From positions 55,563,530 through 55,627,529 of the forward strand of contig CM055279.1 in assembly GCA_029237695.1 (NCBI GenBank): DNA of 64,000 bases, read 5' to 3'. A model generated the notes under the pieces. It searched no databases, was not told the origin of the DNA, and saw nothing but the letters and a program-made list of their open reading frames with translations. The position numbers and the translations under genes are program-made. Of this stretch, positions 22,167 through 31,034 are shown one piece after another. Numbering within the stretch: the first letter of the stretch is position 1; every line of letters begins with the position of its first letter. Source of the DNA: Conchocele bisecta. Taxonomy: Eukaryota > Mollusca > Bivalvia > Lucinida > Thyasiridae.

Positions 22167-23448
22167 ATGGATGATTACGATATTAACATGGATGAAATCG
22201 GCAGAGACGATTACGTCGATGATTGTGATGATGATAACGAAACGCCCTTCATAGAGACTCCAATTCCAATCCAATCGCAATTGGGGGAAATAGGTGGCGC
22301 TACCAGCAGCGTTGGTCAAAGTCAGGAATTACTTGAGGGAGCTGTAAACGACTACTACAACACTTTGTCAGAAATCGGTCTGGTCCCGTCTGTCGGTCGC
22401 GACTACTCCAAGTTCGAATTGGATATGCGTGGTAGGTTGCGACTAAAATCATCAAATATCCCGATCATCAACACGAATACCGGTAAACCCCTATCGCTAA
22501 AAACCATTGCCGGAAACCGTGGTGGTGGCGAAATCATAAAGAACGAACTAGGATTTCCAGATTGGACGCGTGGTAAAACAATTGTGCCGGCCCGCGCTGT
22601 AGAGGCCCTACAGTCTACCGACGAAACTATGGCGAAGACGGCCACCGCGATAGAAACGGTCAAGCTCAGCGAGGTCCTCAAATAGCCACCGACGTTATTA
22701 ACACGATGGAGACCAAGCGAAAACGAAATACTCAACGATGACCCACCGTTACCTCTTCGCGAACTCCATGGACTCGATAAGGCTCTACAAACGGTCCGGG
22801 GCGAACTGGTCCTTAACCTCTCCAAACTCACGGCGCTGGATGAACATATCGCGCTAGAAGAAAGAAAACTGGAGGAAGCCGGTGACGATAGAGAATCTAC
22901 AGAGCGGATCACCGAACGACTGCGGTCTTTGCGGGACGAAAGAGAAGCTCGCTTGGAGGCCGCCTCGGCTAACGGTGAGGCTCTCCGCACACAAATAAGT
23001 CGGATCCGCGAAACAATATCGAGAGTTCTGCACGAGGACACGACACTCGGTGAGCGTCTTCGCACTCTGTTCAGAGAGCAGGGCGTCACGATAGCAAGCA
23101 TCCTCGCAGCTGTCGGCATGACTATATCAACAAAAACCCATAGTTCTAGCTTTCACTGGTGGTGCGGCGCCACCACCCGCACCACCACCAGCACCCGCGC
23201 CATCCGGTGGAGCCAAGGAGTGGGTAAAAAAACAACTAAAAGCCCTCGCCAATCTTCTAGCTAAATTAGCTGGAAAGGCGGCTGCCGCACTACCTGGACT
23301 GATCGAAGTATCGTTTCTTACTTGTTATCTATATTATCAAAAACGGGTCGTCGGATGGCTCGCCAATAATACTTGGGCTTTAATCGTGGCAATCGCCGGT
23401 CTCCTACTATTCTCTGCCAGAGAGTTCCTACAACCAAAGCGCGAGTAG
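22167..23448 (+). pseudogene. Conserved Polinton coiled-coil / amphipathic-helix protein (one stop, one frameshift)
   Basis: The frame starts at ATG 22167 with an acidic head (MDDYDINMDEIGRDDYVDD). A conserved region follows (YSKFELDMRGRLRLKSSNI, NTNTGKPLSLKTIAG). An in-frame TAG at 22683 interrupts it. The same frame resumes with a long charged coiled coil (about 22790-23090) ending in RTLFREQGVTIASILAAVGM. A frameshift near 23130 is followed by a proline/alanine linker, an amphipathic stretch (LLAKLAGKAAAALPGLIE) and a hydrophobic segment (WALIVAIAGLLLFSA). The layout is well conserved in Polintons from memory. A membrane-active, virion-internal role like adenovirus pVI is speculation. It converges on the gene at 23428, overlapping by 21 bp. 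Confidence 0.7.
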
Positions 23449-23655
23449 TCCTATCACCACGAGGGCGACGACGAGCCCTAATTTCTCCTCCTCGTGTGTT
23501 GTGCTTCCAATTTCACCCAATTTGCGATTGGTGTTGATGATTAGTGTTTCTCCAATCGCGATTGGTCTGTTGACGATTGAATTGGGGGAACTCAATTCGT
23601 GAATTGGGGGTGTGGGTGAAACAACGGGTTCAAATGAACTTGATGGGGTGGCCAA
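23428..23655 (-). CDS. Small C-terminally anchored Polinton protein (75 aa)
   Basis: An intact frame with a proline/serine/asparagine-rich head and a C-terminal hydrophobic anchor (KLGLVVALVVIGLLALWL). The coding DNA is dominated by palindromic words such as CCAATCGCGATTGG and CAATTCGTGAATTGGG. It overlaps the 3' end of the convergent + gene. I do not recognise a family; a membrane protein is the plain reading. Confidence 0.5.
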   Translation of the reverse strand: MATPSSSFEPVVSPTPPIHELSSPNSIVNRPIAIGETLIINTNRKLGEIGSTTHEEEKLGLVVALVVIGLLALWL

Positions 23656-23692
23656 TTCATGAATTGGGGGTTTTATGAAATCTTTTTCAAAT

Positions 23693-24885
23693 TTATTTGA
23701 ATTTACAACTCATGTTGGGGGTGTGCTTGATGATATCTGTGTTCACGTTACCATTGTGGCCGATTTTTTGATTGGCGGTGGCGATTACGATCTGATTATT
23801 GTAACCGTCAACCGGGTCGTCTCGTAGTATCATATTGCTCGGCGCCATATAAAGACCTATTCCAAATACATAGTCTACTGGAGTGCTGGCATTCTGCAAA
23901 ACGTTTTGATAATTCTGGATCGCCTTCTCCAGGTCCACCCCTAGCTGAGATGGCGTCCTCTACAAGTGCCAAGAATTGTTTTTGTGCATCAAACGCTGTT
24001 CCCGTGCCCAGTATAGAACTGCGAGTTTGCTTCTGTGCGCCGAGGATGGCCCAGACGTATGTGCGAATGGAGTCGTTGACGCGAGTAACCCCGGCCTGCG
24101 TGAACCCTATACCCTTATCTAACATAAATGTACCCCACGCGTCCTGAACCTCAGCAGCCTGCTATATGTAATCGACGTGAGCCCGTTTCGGAGGTAACAT
24201 TTTACAAGAAAACACGCCACAGTGCCGACCTCCAGACACTTCCGGCCCGAAAGTCATAGTCGCGTGGTCAAAATTCCCGGCGTTCCGACTGACGATGTGG
24301 TCACGGAGTGATGTGTTCTAAAATCAGTCTGCGTCAATTCCCGGACTGGCCCCGAATGAGAACGTCCCCGAGGCCGGTGCTGGTAGGAAATGCTTTCTAT
24401 CTCCAGTCCGCGTCTTTTGAAACGTTAAATTCGTTACACAGTCTTTCAAACGCCATATGGTCGTATGCGTTGGAAATGGGATCCCAGGCGTCGTCTTGAG
24501 GTAGTGAAATACCTAGTTCTTTGAGAAACCTCCTAATAGTATAATACGCGTGAAAGTTGTAGACACTTCGGAGCATGACATTCTTGGATGTCAGATGGTC
24601 TTTATGTGAAACTCCACACCCGGCTGTTGCGCACTATACAGCGAAATTTATTTGGTTCTGCCAAAACTGCATCGGTGTTGCTTTCCACCCGTTTACCGCC
24701 TCCATCGTAGTAATCTTGGGCAGCCTATATTTCTCAAACGTGTTAGGGAAATTGGTGACAAAGCCACTGTCCGGTCTATCCGTTACGGTTGGGTGTACAA
24801 GGTGGTTAACAACGTCTTTTTGCGTGTATTTACCTCCGACCGCGTACTTTGCATTAGAGTTAAAGCTAAATGCTTTGGTATCCAT
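23693..24885 (-). pseudogene. Conserved Polinton structural-type protein, about 400 aa (broken)
   Basis: The ATG at 24885 opens MDTKAFSFNSNAKYAVGG. Conserved blocks follow in order: TMEAVNGWKATPMQFWQNQ, YNFHAYYTIRRFLKELGI, SNAYDHMAFERLCNEFNV, then after about 24170 GTFMLDKGIGFTQAGVTRVN, SIRTYVWAILGAQKQTRS, GTAFDAQKQFL and finally VDYVFGIGLYMAPS. I recall this as a recurrent uncharacterised Polinton protein; its size and neighbours suggest a virion component, which is inference. Damage: in-frame TAG at about 24632, TAG near 24395, TGA near 24330, a frameshift between about 24330 and 24270, TAG near 24163, and a frameshift near 23930. The start lies 14 bp from the divergent start at 24900. Confidence 0.65.
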
Positions 24886-24899
24886 TGAAAGATATTATT
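24886..24899. promoter_or_regulatory. 14-bp gap between divergent start codons
   Basis: The minus-strand gene starts at 24885 and the plus-strand gene at 24900, leaving GAAAGATATTATT or similar between them. Any promoter for either gene must lie inside the other gene, or the two transcripts must have almost no 5' leader. Confidence 0.4.
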
Positions 24900-25679
24900 A
24901 TGTTTGCTACTATCACTAATGTTCAAAAAGAGAGTTGTGAACTTCAAAAATCAATCGACAACTGCTGCGGAAAACGCCGGGTAGGCCTCAGATCAATCAC
25001 CTTCACGGTCGGGTGGAAAAACATTGAAATACGCAAGGATATCTCCGGAATAGAACGGATAGAGGGTATCTTTTCCGCAGATGGTATAGACATTCTGGAG
25101 GGCACCGATCGTACAGCCGTATGGAGACGCTTTCTGGAAACAAGTACCGCATTACTTCCTGGCCTTTGGGGTTTCAGAGATGTCCAAGCTTTAATCGCGA
25201 CGAATATGCCTGGTAAGGGCACACTCTCAGTCTCAAAAGCCACGGGGCTTGCGACATTGTACGTTGATAAAAAATTAATGATCACTCCGGGGTTGGCCTC
25301 AATGTAAGGATTTAAATTTGCACCCCCTTACAACGAGGATGACGGGTTTCGTACCACGTTTAACTTTGTCTTCCCCGTGGGTGAGCACCGCGGCGATACC
25401 CCAGTAAACTTCGCCTTCACGAAAACTCTCAGGGTACACCTGGATCGGGTGAACACATCGTACAACACGGTAGACGGCACTCCCAGCACATTACTGAAAA
25501 CTGTGCCCGCCAGCGACTGTTTCTATGGCGAGACTGTGACCTTAGACTTCCCACACCCCGAGATGAAAGTTTTGGAATCGGGACATATCCACGAGTTGAA
25601 GATTTCTATTCTTGATGATAAAGGGCGAGAGTTGAAGAACGATTACCCGATTGCGGTCGTCCTAGAAATTTCAAATTAA
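24900..25679 (+). pseudogene. Penton-like minor capsid protein of the Polinton (one in-frame stop)
   Basis: The frame from ATG 24900 is about 260 codons long and interrupted only by a TAA at 25305-25307; the frame is the same on both sides. The sequence is rich in beta-strand patterns: RVGLRSITFTVGWKNIEIRK, LSVSKATGLATLYVDKKLM, and near the end ETVTLDFPHPEMKVLESGHI, HELKISILDDKGRELKND and IAVVLEISN. This C-terminal block fits what I recall of the single-jelly-roll penton (PX-type) of Polintons. It is followed after 52 bp by the coiled-coil repeat gene. The longer frame from 24870 would overlap the divergent gene and is less likely. Confidence 0.6.
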
Positions 25680-25694
25680 TTTTAAGAAAATTAG
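25673..25694 (+). promoter_or_regulatory. AT-rich near-palindrome before the coiled-coil gene
   Basis: AAATTAATTTTAAGAAAATT spans the stop codon of the penton-like gene and precedes the next gene by about 40 bp. It is the third copy of this word in the element. Confidence 0.45.
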
Positions 25695-25731
25695 AATTAA
25701 ACGCATGTTCGTAATATATATTATCAACATT

Positions 25732-27317
25732 ATGAGTATATACGGACCAGGTAGTTCTTCCGATTGGGTGACAAATTCAAAGAATTTGGAACCGACAGAA
25801 GGGGGATTCATCCCGACAGAGGGCGACTTTTTAACTACCCAAAAAACAAAAGCCTTTATCAATAGAACTATATCGGTGGCCACGGACGAGATTCACAAGA
25901 GTCTACTATCACAACTTAGAGAATATGCCTTGGCTGTGAATACACAAAGTCGTGAAGAAACGCATACGGAACTAAACGAACTAGGTAAAAAAATAACCAA
26001 ATTTCGAAAAGAGGCCCGGTTGGGGATTGATAAAGTCCGAGAAGACCACCAGGTGGACCTTACGGAGGCTTATGATGCGTTGCGCTTAGAGGACTCTCTC
26101 ATCGGTGAAGCGACACTTACCGAACTAGACGGGAAAATAACCAAATTTCGAAAAGAGAGCAGGTCGGATATTGATAAAGTCCGAGAAGACCACCAGGCGG
26201 CCCTTACGGAGGGTTATGATACGTTGCGCTTAGAGGACTCTCTCATCAGAGATGCGGCACTTACAGAACTAGACAAAAAAATAACCAAATTTTGAAAAGA
26301 GGCCACGTCGGGTATTGAGAAAGCCCGAGAAGACCACCAGGCGGACCTTACGGAGGCTTATGAGGTGTTGCACTCAGAGGACTCTCTCATCAGAGAAGCG
26401 GCGGTTGCCGAACTAGGTGAAAAAATAACCAAATTTCGAAAAGAAACCCGGTCGGGTATTGATAAAGTCCGAGAAGACCACCAGGTGAACCTTGCGGAGG
26501 CCATTGCGGAGGCTTATGATGCGTTGCGCTTAGAGGACTCTCTCAGCAAAGAACTACTTACTGAACTAGACGGGAAAATAGCCGAATTTCTGAAAGAGAC
26601 CCGGTTGGGGGTTGAGGGGGTCCGAGAAGACCACAAGGAGGCCATTGTGGAGGCTTATGGGGCGTTACGCTCAGAGGACTCTCTCAACAGAGAAGCGGCA
26701 CTTACTGACCTATACGAAAAAATAACCGAATTTCGAAAGGAGGCCCGGTTGGGGGTTGAGGGGGTCCGAACGGGTATTGAGAAAGCACGAGAAGACCACC
26801 AGGCGGACATTACGGAGGATTATGGGGTGTTGCGCTCAGAGGACTCTCTCATCAGAGAAGCGGCGGTTGCTGAACTAGACGGAAAAATAACTGAATTTCA
26901 AAAAGAGGCCCGGTTGGGTTTTGAGGGGGTCCGAACTGGTATTGAGAAAGCCCGAGAAGACCACCAGGCAGCCCTTGCGAAGGCTTATGAGGTGTTGCGC
27001 TCAGAGGACTCTCTCATCAGAGAAGCGGCGGTTGCTGAACTAGACGGGAAAATAACCGAATTTCAAAAAGAGGCCCGGTCGGGTGTTGAAAAAGCACTAG
27101 AAGGCCACCAGGCGACCATTACGGAGGCTTATGGTGCGTTGCGGTTAGAGGACTCTCTCAGCAGAGAAGCGGCACTTACCGAACTAGACGGAAAGATAAC
27201 CGAAGTTTCCGATAAACTGAAACATGATCGTATAGCCGCGACCAAAGCTCTTGAGGAGGCCTCTTATAAGATTCGTACTGAGACCCATATCGCTCTCGAG
27301 TGGAGCGCAGTGGCCTA
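25732..27317 (+). pseudogene. 48-residue-repeat coiled-coil protein of the Polinton, candidate fibre (one stop, 3' end cut by SINE)
   Basis: I prefer the ATG at 25732 (MSIYGPGSSSDWVTNSKNLE) over 25705. After a non-repetitive head of about 80 residues come eight repeats of a 48-residue unit and part of a ninth, typified by ELDGKITKFRKE, DKVREDHQ, LTEAYDALRLEDSLI and REAALT; two units have an extra GVRTGIEKAREDH-like insert. The content is almost wholly charged helix, a long coiled coil. An in-frame TGA at 26293 lies in the third repeat and nothing else breaks the frame. It runs into the SINE at about 27303 and stops at 27317. Its place right after the penton-like gene suggests a virion fibre or spike shaft; that is inference from layout only. 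Confidence 0.6.
25978..27210 (+). repeat. 144-bp coding tandem repeat, eight-plus units
   Basis: Every unit carries GAGGACTCTCTC and most carry CGAGAAGACCACCAGG, at 144-bp or slightly longer spacing. All length changes are multiples of three, so the frame is kept through the array. This is consistent with selection on the protein while the array expanded. Confidence 0.85.
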
Positions 27318-27500
27318 GTGGTTAGAGCGTCAGACTGCTGATCTAAAGGTCGTGGGTTCGAGCCTCACCGGAGGCGTTGCGTTGTGTCCTTGAGCAAGAC
27401 ACTTTATCCACACTGCTCCAGTTCACCCAGCTGTAAATGGGTACCGATAATTCGTAGTTGCTCTGTAAATACGAATTACCGGCTTCTCTCAAAAAAATCT
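27303..27500 (+). mobile_element. tRNA-derived SINE inserted in the Polinton
   Basis: The head is tRNA-like: A box TGGCCTAGTGGTTAGAGCG and B box GGTTCGAGCC 30-odd bp later, with the CACCGGAGGCG acceptor side. It is followed by a block (TTGTGTCCTTGAGCAAGACA, then ACCCAGCTGTAAATGGGTAC) of the type found as a conserved central domain in several metazoan SINE families. I cannot place the 3' end exactly; sequence up to about 27590 may belong to it. It is a pseudogene-derived repeat and not a functional tRNA. Confidence 0.75.
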
Positions 27501-27594
27501 CTACTTCCGTTCTTTCTCCCATTCTTGGGAGACGGCATGCAAGGTCCTAGAGCCAGTGCCGGCGGTCTGCTAGGTTAATGCTAGTGGTAAACCT

Positions 27595-27735
27595 GTGGGC
27601 GCGGTCGCGATAAATCTTGTAGTAGATGGGGAAGAACGGGGGGTTGGAGTCACTAAAATCGCTGGAGATAGTTCGACGGTGGTTTCGTTCGCCGGTTATG
27701 ATCGATTTAGACTTTCCCAAGGTAGAGTTATTAAC
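27595..27735 (+). other. Open remnant between SINE and piggyBac, possible end of the coiled-coil gene
   Basis: About 45 codons stay open and read like beta-strands (GAVAINLVVDGEERGVGV, TVVSFAGYDRFRLSQGRV) up to the TTAA at 27731 where the piggyBac begins. A C-terminal globular head of the coiled-coil protein cut off by the SINE would fit the position, but I have no homology evidence. It could equally be chance. Confidence 0.25.
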
Positions 27736-29393
27736 CCTTGTCCTGCCGATCCTGACATCTCACGGGACCCGCTACTGCCTATCACTGACTGCCGATACCG
27801 CGTCAATACGGGACCACGCTACACAGCTGTAATATGCCGGTCCCGTGTTTACACGGTTTGTGTACGTCGGCTTTTGACCAATGATAATTTTGCATTTATT
27901 CACACCGAGACTATAAAGTAATGACGTCATCGATCAAAATAAGGTTGTAATTTCCAAATATGGGTTTGCTTACTACGATTTCATTCATAAAATGTGTAAT
28001 AATAGATGTTTACGAGCGGGGGTTTTCCAGGAACAAAGAAGGCACTTTTGTTTTCAAAATGGCGACAAATCTGAACGCGAAAGCTAGCGAAGAAAATGCG
28101 TTGTTACAACAACTTCCCAACGAAGATTGCGACCAATTTCGCGAAATATTTATGGACAGTGACAGTGAGGAGGAGTTTGACGGGTTTGAGCTCGATGACA
28201 TCGCCGGAGATCCTGGAAACGAGTCTGGAAGCGATAGCGACACCGAGGAAATGCGTGCGGCGGAGGTGGGTGGGGTACGGTGGATTTGGAGAGAGGGTGA
28301 TCGGGCACCTACAATTCCAGCGTTCACTGGCACTGCGGGTTTAAAAGTGGAAATTGATGATGATGCTCAATATATTGAATATTTTAAACTGTTCATCGGT
28401 GACGACATGTTATTACACATGAAAAGTGAAACAAATAGGTATGCCACACAGTTTTTGGCAGGAAAACAGCTGTCCAAGCATTCCAGATTCCAGGCATGGA
28501 ATGAGATTACTCAGGATGACATGTCAGCATTTGTGGCATTGGTTTTGGCAATGGGACTTACGCAGCAACTTGACATACAAGAACTGGTCAACAAGCGACG
28601 TAATTTCAACACCATTCTTCCCGAGCGTCATGAGCAGAAACAAGTTCTTGCTGATATTGTCATTCCTTCATCTGAATGACAACACGAAGAATGTTCCTCG
28701 GGAGAATGCTGCACATGACATCATCTTCAAGCTGCGACCGTTCTACGACAGCCTACAACAACTTTGCTGCCGTATATGTGCCAAAGCAAAATCTGGCCCT
28801 TGATGAAGCCATCATCGCCTGGCGTGGCAATCTGTCCTTCAAGGTGTACAACCCCGACAAGCCCGACAAATTCGGAATAAAGTTGTATGAATTATGCGAC
28901 TCCGCGACTGGCTACTGCTCTGCCTTGGAGATGTACACTGGGAAGAAAGCTGCGTCAGCAAATGGTGCTACATACGACCTCGTCATGAGATTGATGCAGC
29001 CATACCTGGGCAAGGGATACATCGTCTACGTTGACAACTATTACACGTCACCGACCTTGTTCCAGGACCTGTACGACCGAAAGACAGGCGCATGTGGCAC
29101 ACTGCGAAAAAATCGCAAGGGCGTACCAGCAGCAATAAAACAGAAAAAGAAGATGAAGAAGGGGGAAATGGTCATCATGAACAGCGGCAATCTTCTCGCA
29201 TTGAAATGGCACGACAAGCGAGATGTGCACATGCTGACCACTGTGCAGGATGCCCGCATGAAGTTGACAGGCAAAAATGACCCACGTACAGGCGATATCT
29301 TAGAAATGTATATTCGTAAATACCGGTACGAAAACATCTCTCGTGACTACCTGTCTTCAACCACGCACACTTAACTAGAACCATTATGTTATT
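27731..29393 (+). mobile_element. piggyBac-type DNA transposon, 3' end missing
   Basis: A TTAA at 27731-27734 is followed by CCCTTGTCCTGCC, the usual form of a piggyBac end (TTAA target, CCCT start). Subterminal GC-rich words (CGGGACC, GGTCCCGTG) and the transposase gene follow. No matching GGG-TTAA end is present on the right: the sequence passes directly into the Polinton terminal repeat at 29394. The element therefore lost its 3' end together with adjoining Polinton DNA. Confidence 0.75.
28059..29374 (+). pseudogene. piggyBac transposase (frameshifted, C-terminally truncated)
   Basis: The ATG at 28059 (MATNLNAKASEENALLQQLP) opens an acidic N-terminus typical of the family (DSDSEEEFDGFELDDI). 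The frame breaks near 28620, where the conserved RNKFLLILSFLHLNDNTKN lies in another frame, and again near 28750. The catalytic core then gives LALDEAIIAWRGNLSFKVYN (first aspartate), GYIVYVDNYYTSPTLF (second) and LLALKWHDKRDVHMLTTV (third). The sequence ends soon after the third aspartate, so the C-terminal part and cysteine-rich finger are missing. Its long open frames suggest it arrived later than the Polinton. Confidence 0.85.
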
Positions 29394-29632
29394 ATATATA
29401 CTGAGTATAACATAGGGATTCTTATCTCTAATAGGGTGTATCTTCTCATGTCATAAATATATGGTCTCGCGGTTGATGAAAAATATGTTCTCATACATAC
29501 CCGCCGAACAGTGGGGAAAATCCAAGTAGTAGTATAAGAGTCAACAATGATACCACCATGCGGTGGGAGGCACCGCACGTAGCCGGTGCCTTCTAGAGGG
29601 GGGTGGTATCATTGTGACTCTTATATACTACT
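29394..29632 (-). repeat. Right terminal inverted repeat of the Polinton
   Basis: It is nearly identical to 12813-13049 in reverse complement, including the self-complementary outer 107 bp. The inner border coincides with the piggyBac junction, so the original repeat may have been longer. The right target duplication TGTTG follows at 29633-29637. Confidence 0.9.
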
Positions 29633-30096
29633 TGTTGTTATTCTGGGCCAGTGGACCCAGTCCAGGATAACAAATTGGTAGTATATTAACATTGGCAGTA
29701 CAAAACGATCTAGTTATCAGCTAGTTCGAGTTACGTTTTCGGAAAGTTTTCTAAATTGTTTTCTTGATTGTACATGACTATAGTCTGTTTCACGAAAGCT
29801 GCCCAAATTTTACGGCCATATAAACAATTCGAAAACAATATTTTTTTCGATAATATTAAATTAAAGGAAAATTTAAGAATGAGCCTTCTTTTTATTTCGT
29901 GAAATTTGTTCAAATATTGGTTTTATTAAGAAAAATTGATTTCTCTATGGGAATTTAACATGGGGGAAAACAAGTTGTCTACAAGTTGTTTGGTGAGTCA
30001 ATTTATTGATCCTAGGTTAAGTATTCACAGAGCGAATTAATTTTTTTTGGTTTCTGTATCACCTTACCTTCCCGCCTTGGAGACAAATTCTAGCAA

Positions 30097-30175
30097 CATA
30101 TAACACGGAAGTATGATACAGAAATCAGAATTTTTCATTGTAAAATTAGTTTCTGTGAGTACTTACCTGTTATAT
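30097..30175. repeat. Internal complementary region of the DIRS element
   Basis: CTAGCAACATATAACACGGA and AGTATGATACAGAA are the complement of the outer left edge (5180-5215). Directly next to them, ATCAGAATTTTTCATTGTAA and GAGTACTTACCTGTTATATG are the complement of the outer right edge (30350-30400). Having both outer edges joined in complement just inside the right repeat is the DIRS circle-junction template. It also fixes the element ends to within a few bases. Confidence 0.8.
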
Positions 30176-30400
30176 GTATTTAACTCCCGCCTCCCACCCC
30201 GCATGGTGGAGAGATGTGTTCCATCGCAAAGAGGAAGTATCCCGTGCGCGCATGCGCGTGGTCGATATGGGATGGGACAGGTGTAAGTGGGGACTAGATG
30301 CGGGTCAATAAATTGTGTTTGGAATGGGTAGCCCCAATAGAAGCTATATAGCAACATATAACGGGTAAGTACTTTATTTTACAAGGAAAAATTCTGATTT
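30155..30400 (-). repeat. Right inverted terminal repeat of the DIRS element
   Basis: It holds the reverse complement of the left-end block (GGGATGGGACAGGTGTAAGT, TCAATAAATTGTGTTTGGAA, GAATGGGTAGCCCCAATAGA). It is itself bounded by AGTACTTACCTGTTATATG and CATATAACGGGTAAGTACT. It carries extra sequence (CCGCCTCCCACCCCGCATGG) not present in the left repeat. Confidence 0.75.
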
Positions 30401-30782
30401 TGGCACATGTGCTGCCAAAACATGTTCTTGACAAGAAATATTGATGTTTTTTGTCACATTTGTTTCATTCACTGTGTTTCATAATTGTTGGTTTCATAAT
30501 AAAAACATGTTTTCACCACACATCAGACGATTCTCATGTTTTGACAAAGTATGTCTTATTGATGTGCTTTCACATTTATTTGATTTTCTAATAAAACATG
30601 TTTTTGGCAGCACATGAGAATCGTCTCATCGTACTTTGAACACAACACCATAGTAAGTAGTTGTATCCGCGCATGTTACTTTATCATGTTACCGAGGTCG
30701 TAAAAAAGTAGCGTAGACACTTTCGCAAGTTAGCAACAACAACAACGCATTTATAGATCGAGTTGCAACATTTATTGGCCAT

Positions 30783-31034
30783 TTTTAGCGCGCCTTCCGA
30801 AGGAAGCCGTGCTTATGGCATACCCTCGGCGTCGTAGGCGTCCGTCCGTCCGTCCGTCGTCCGTCCGTCTTTAAAAATTATAATGGCCTATATTTTCTGT
30901 TTCCTTGCTTGGATTTGCTTCATATTTCACACACGCATTGCTCCAAGGGTCCTCTACTGCGCTGTGGCAAATCCACGTTCAAATCTGTCCTCGGTTCCTT
31001 TGCTGCCACCGGGCGCGCTTCTGACAACTCTTGT
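30783..31034 (+). mobile_element. Short Helitron-like element with a single repeat unit
   Basis: The left end is TTTAGCGCGCCTTCCGAAGG, followed by a (CCGT)n run. The right end is GGGCGCGCTTCTGACAACTC followed by TTGT. The middle is one copy of the unit that is tandemly repeated at 48800-50440 and 53090-54590 (TTTCTGTTTCCTTGCTTGGA, ACACACGCATTGCTCCAAG). No coding capacity. Confidence 0.6.

Larger units (their letters stand above)
12813..29632. mobile_element. Polinton/Maverick virus-like DNA transposon, 16.8 kb, decayed
   Basis: Inverted terminal repeats of about 237 bp and a flanking TGTTG duplication bound a 16,820-bp unit. It encodes the expected set: protein-primed family B DNA polymerase, retroviral-type integrase, FtsK/A32-type packaging ATPase, a double-jelly-roll major capsid gene, a penton-like gene, and several small conserved proteins. 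It sits inside the DIRS element. The genes are in two facing groups: + strand at 13.1-17.0 kb and 22.2-27.3 kb, minus strand at 17.1-22.1 kb plus 23.4-24.9 kb. Many genes carry single-base shifts or lone stop codons, so the copy is inactive. No adenain-type cysteine protease is visible, and its usual place may have been lost where the SINE and piggyBac lie. Confidence 0.9.
5179..30400 (+). mobile_element. DIRS-type tyrosine-recombinase retrotransposon, interrupted
   Basis: The gag-like, RT/RNase H and tyrosine recombinase regions run in DIRS order on the + strand. The ends are inverted repeats (left 5179-5345, right 30155-30400). Just inside the right end lies a segment complementary to both outer edges, which is the internal complementary region diagnostic of DIRS elements. 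Removing the Helitron-like insertion (7862-10269) and the Polinton (12813-29632) leaves about 6.0 kb, a normal DIRS length. All three coding regions carry frameshifts or stops, so this copy is dead. Confidence 0.82.

Noticed and set aside
27303..27375. Functional tRNA gene
   Set aside because: The anticodon stem does not pair well and a SINE body follows, so it is the tRNA-like head of a SINE.
12813..29632. An endogenous virus with a lipid-enveloped or herpes-like gene set
   Set aside because: The gene set, terminal repeats and integrase are those of a Polinton/Maverick; no envelope glycoprotein was recognised.
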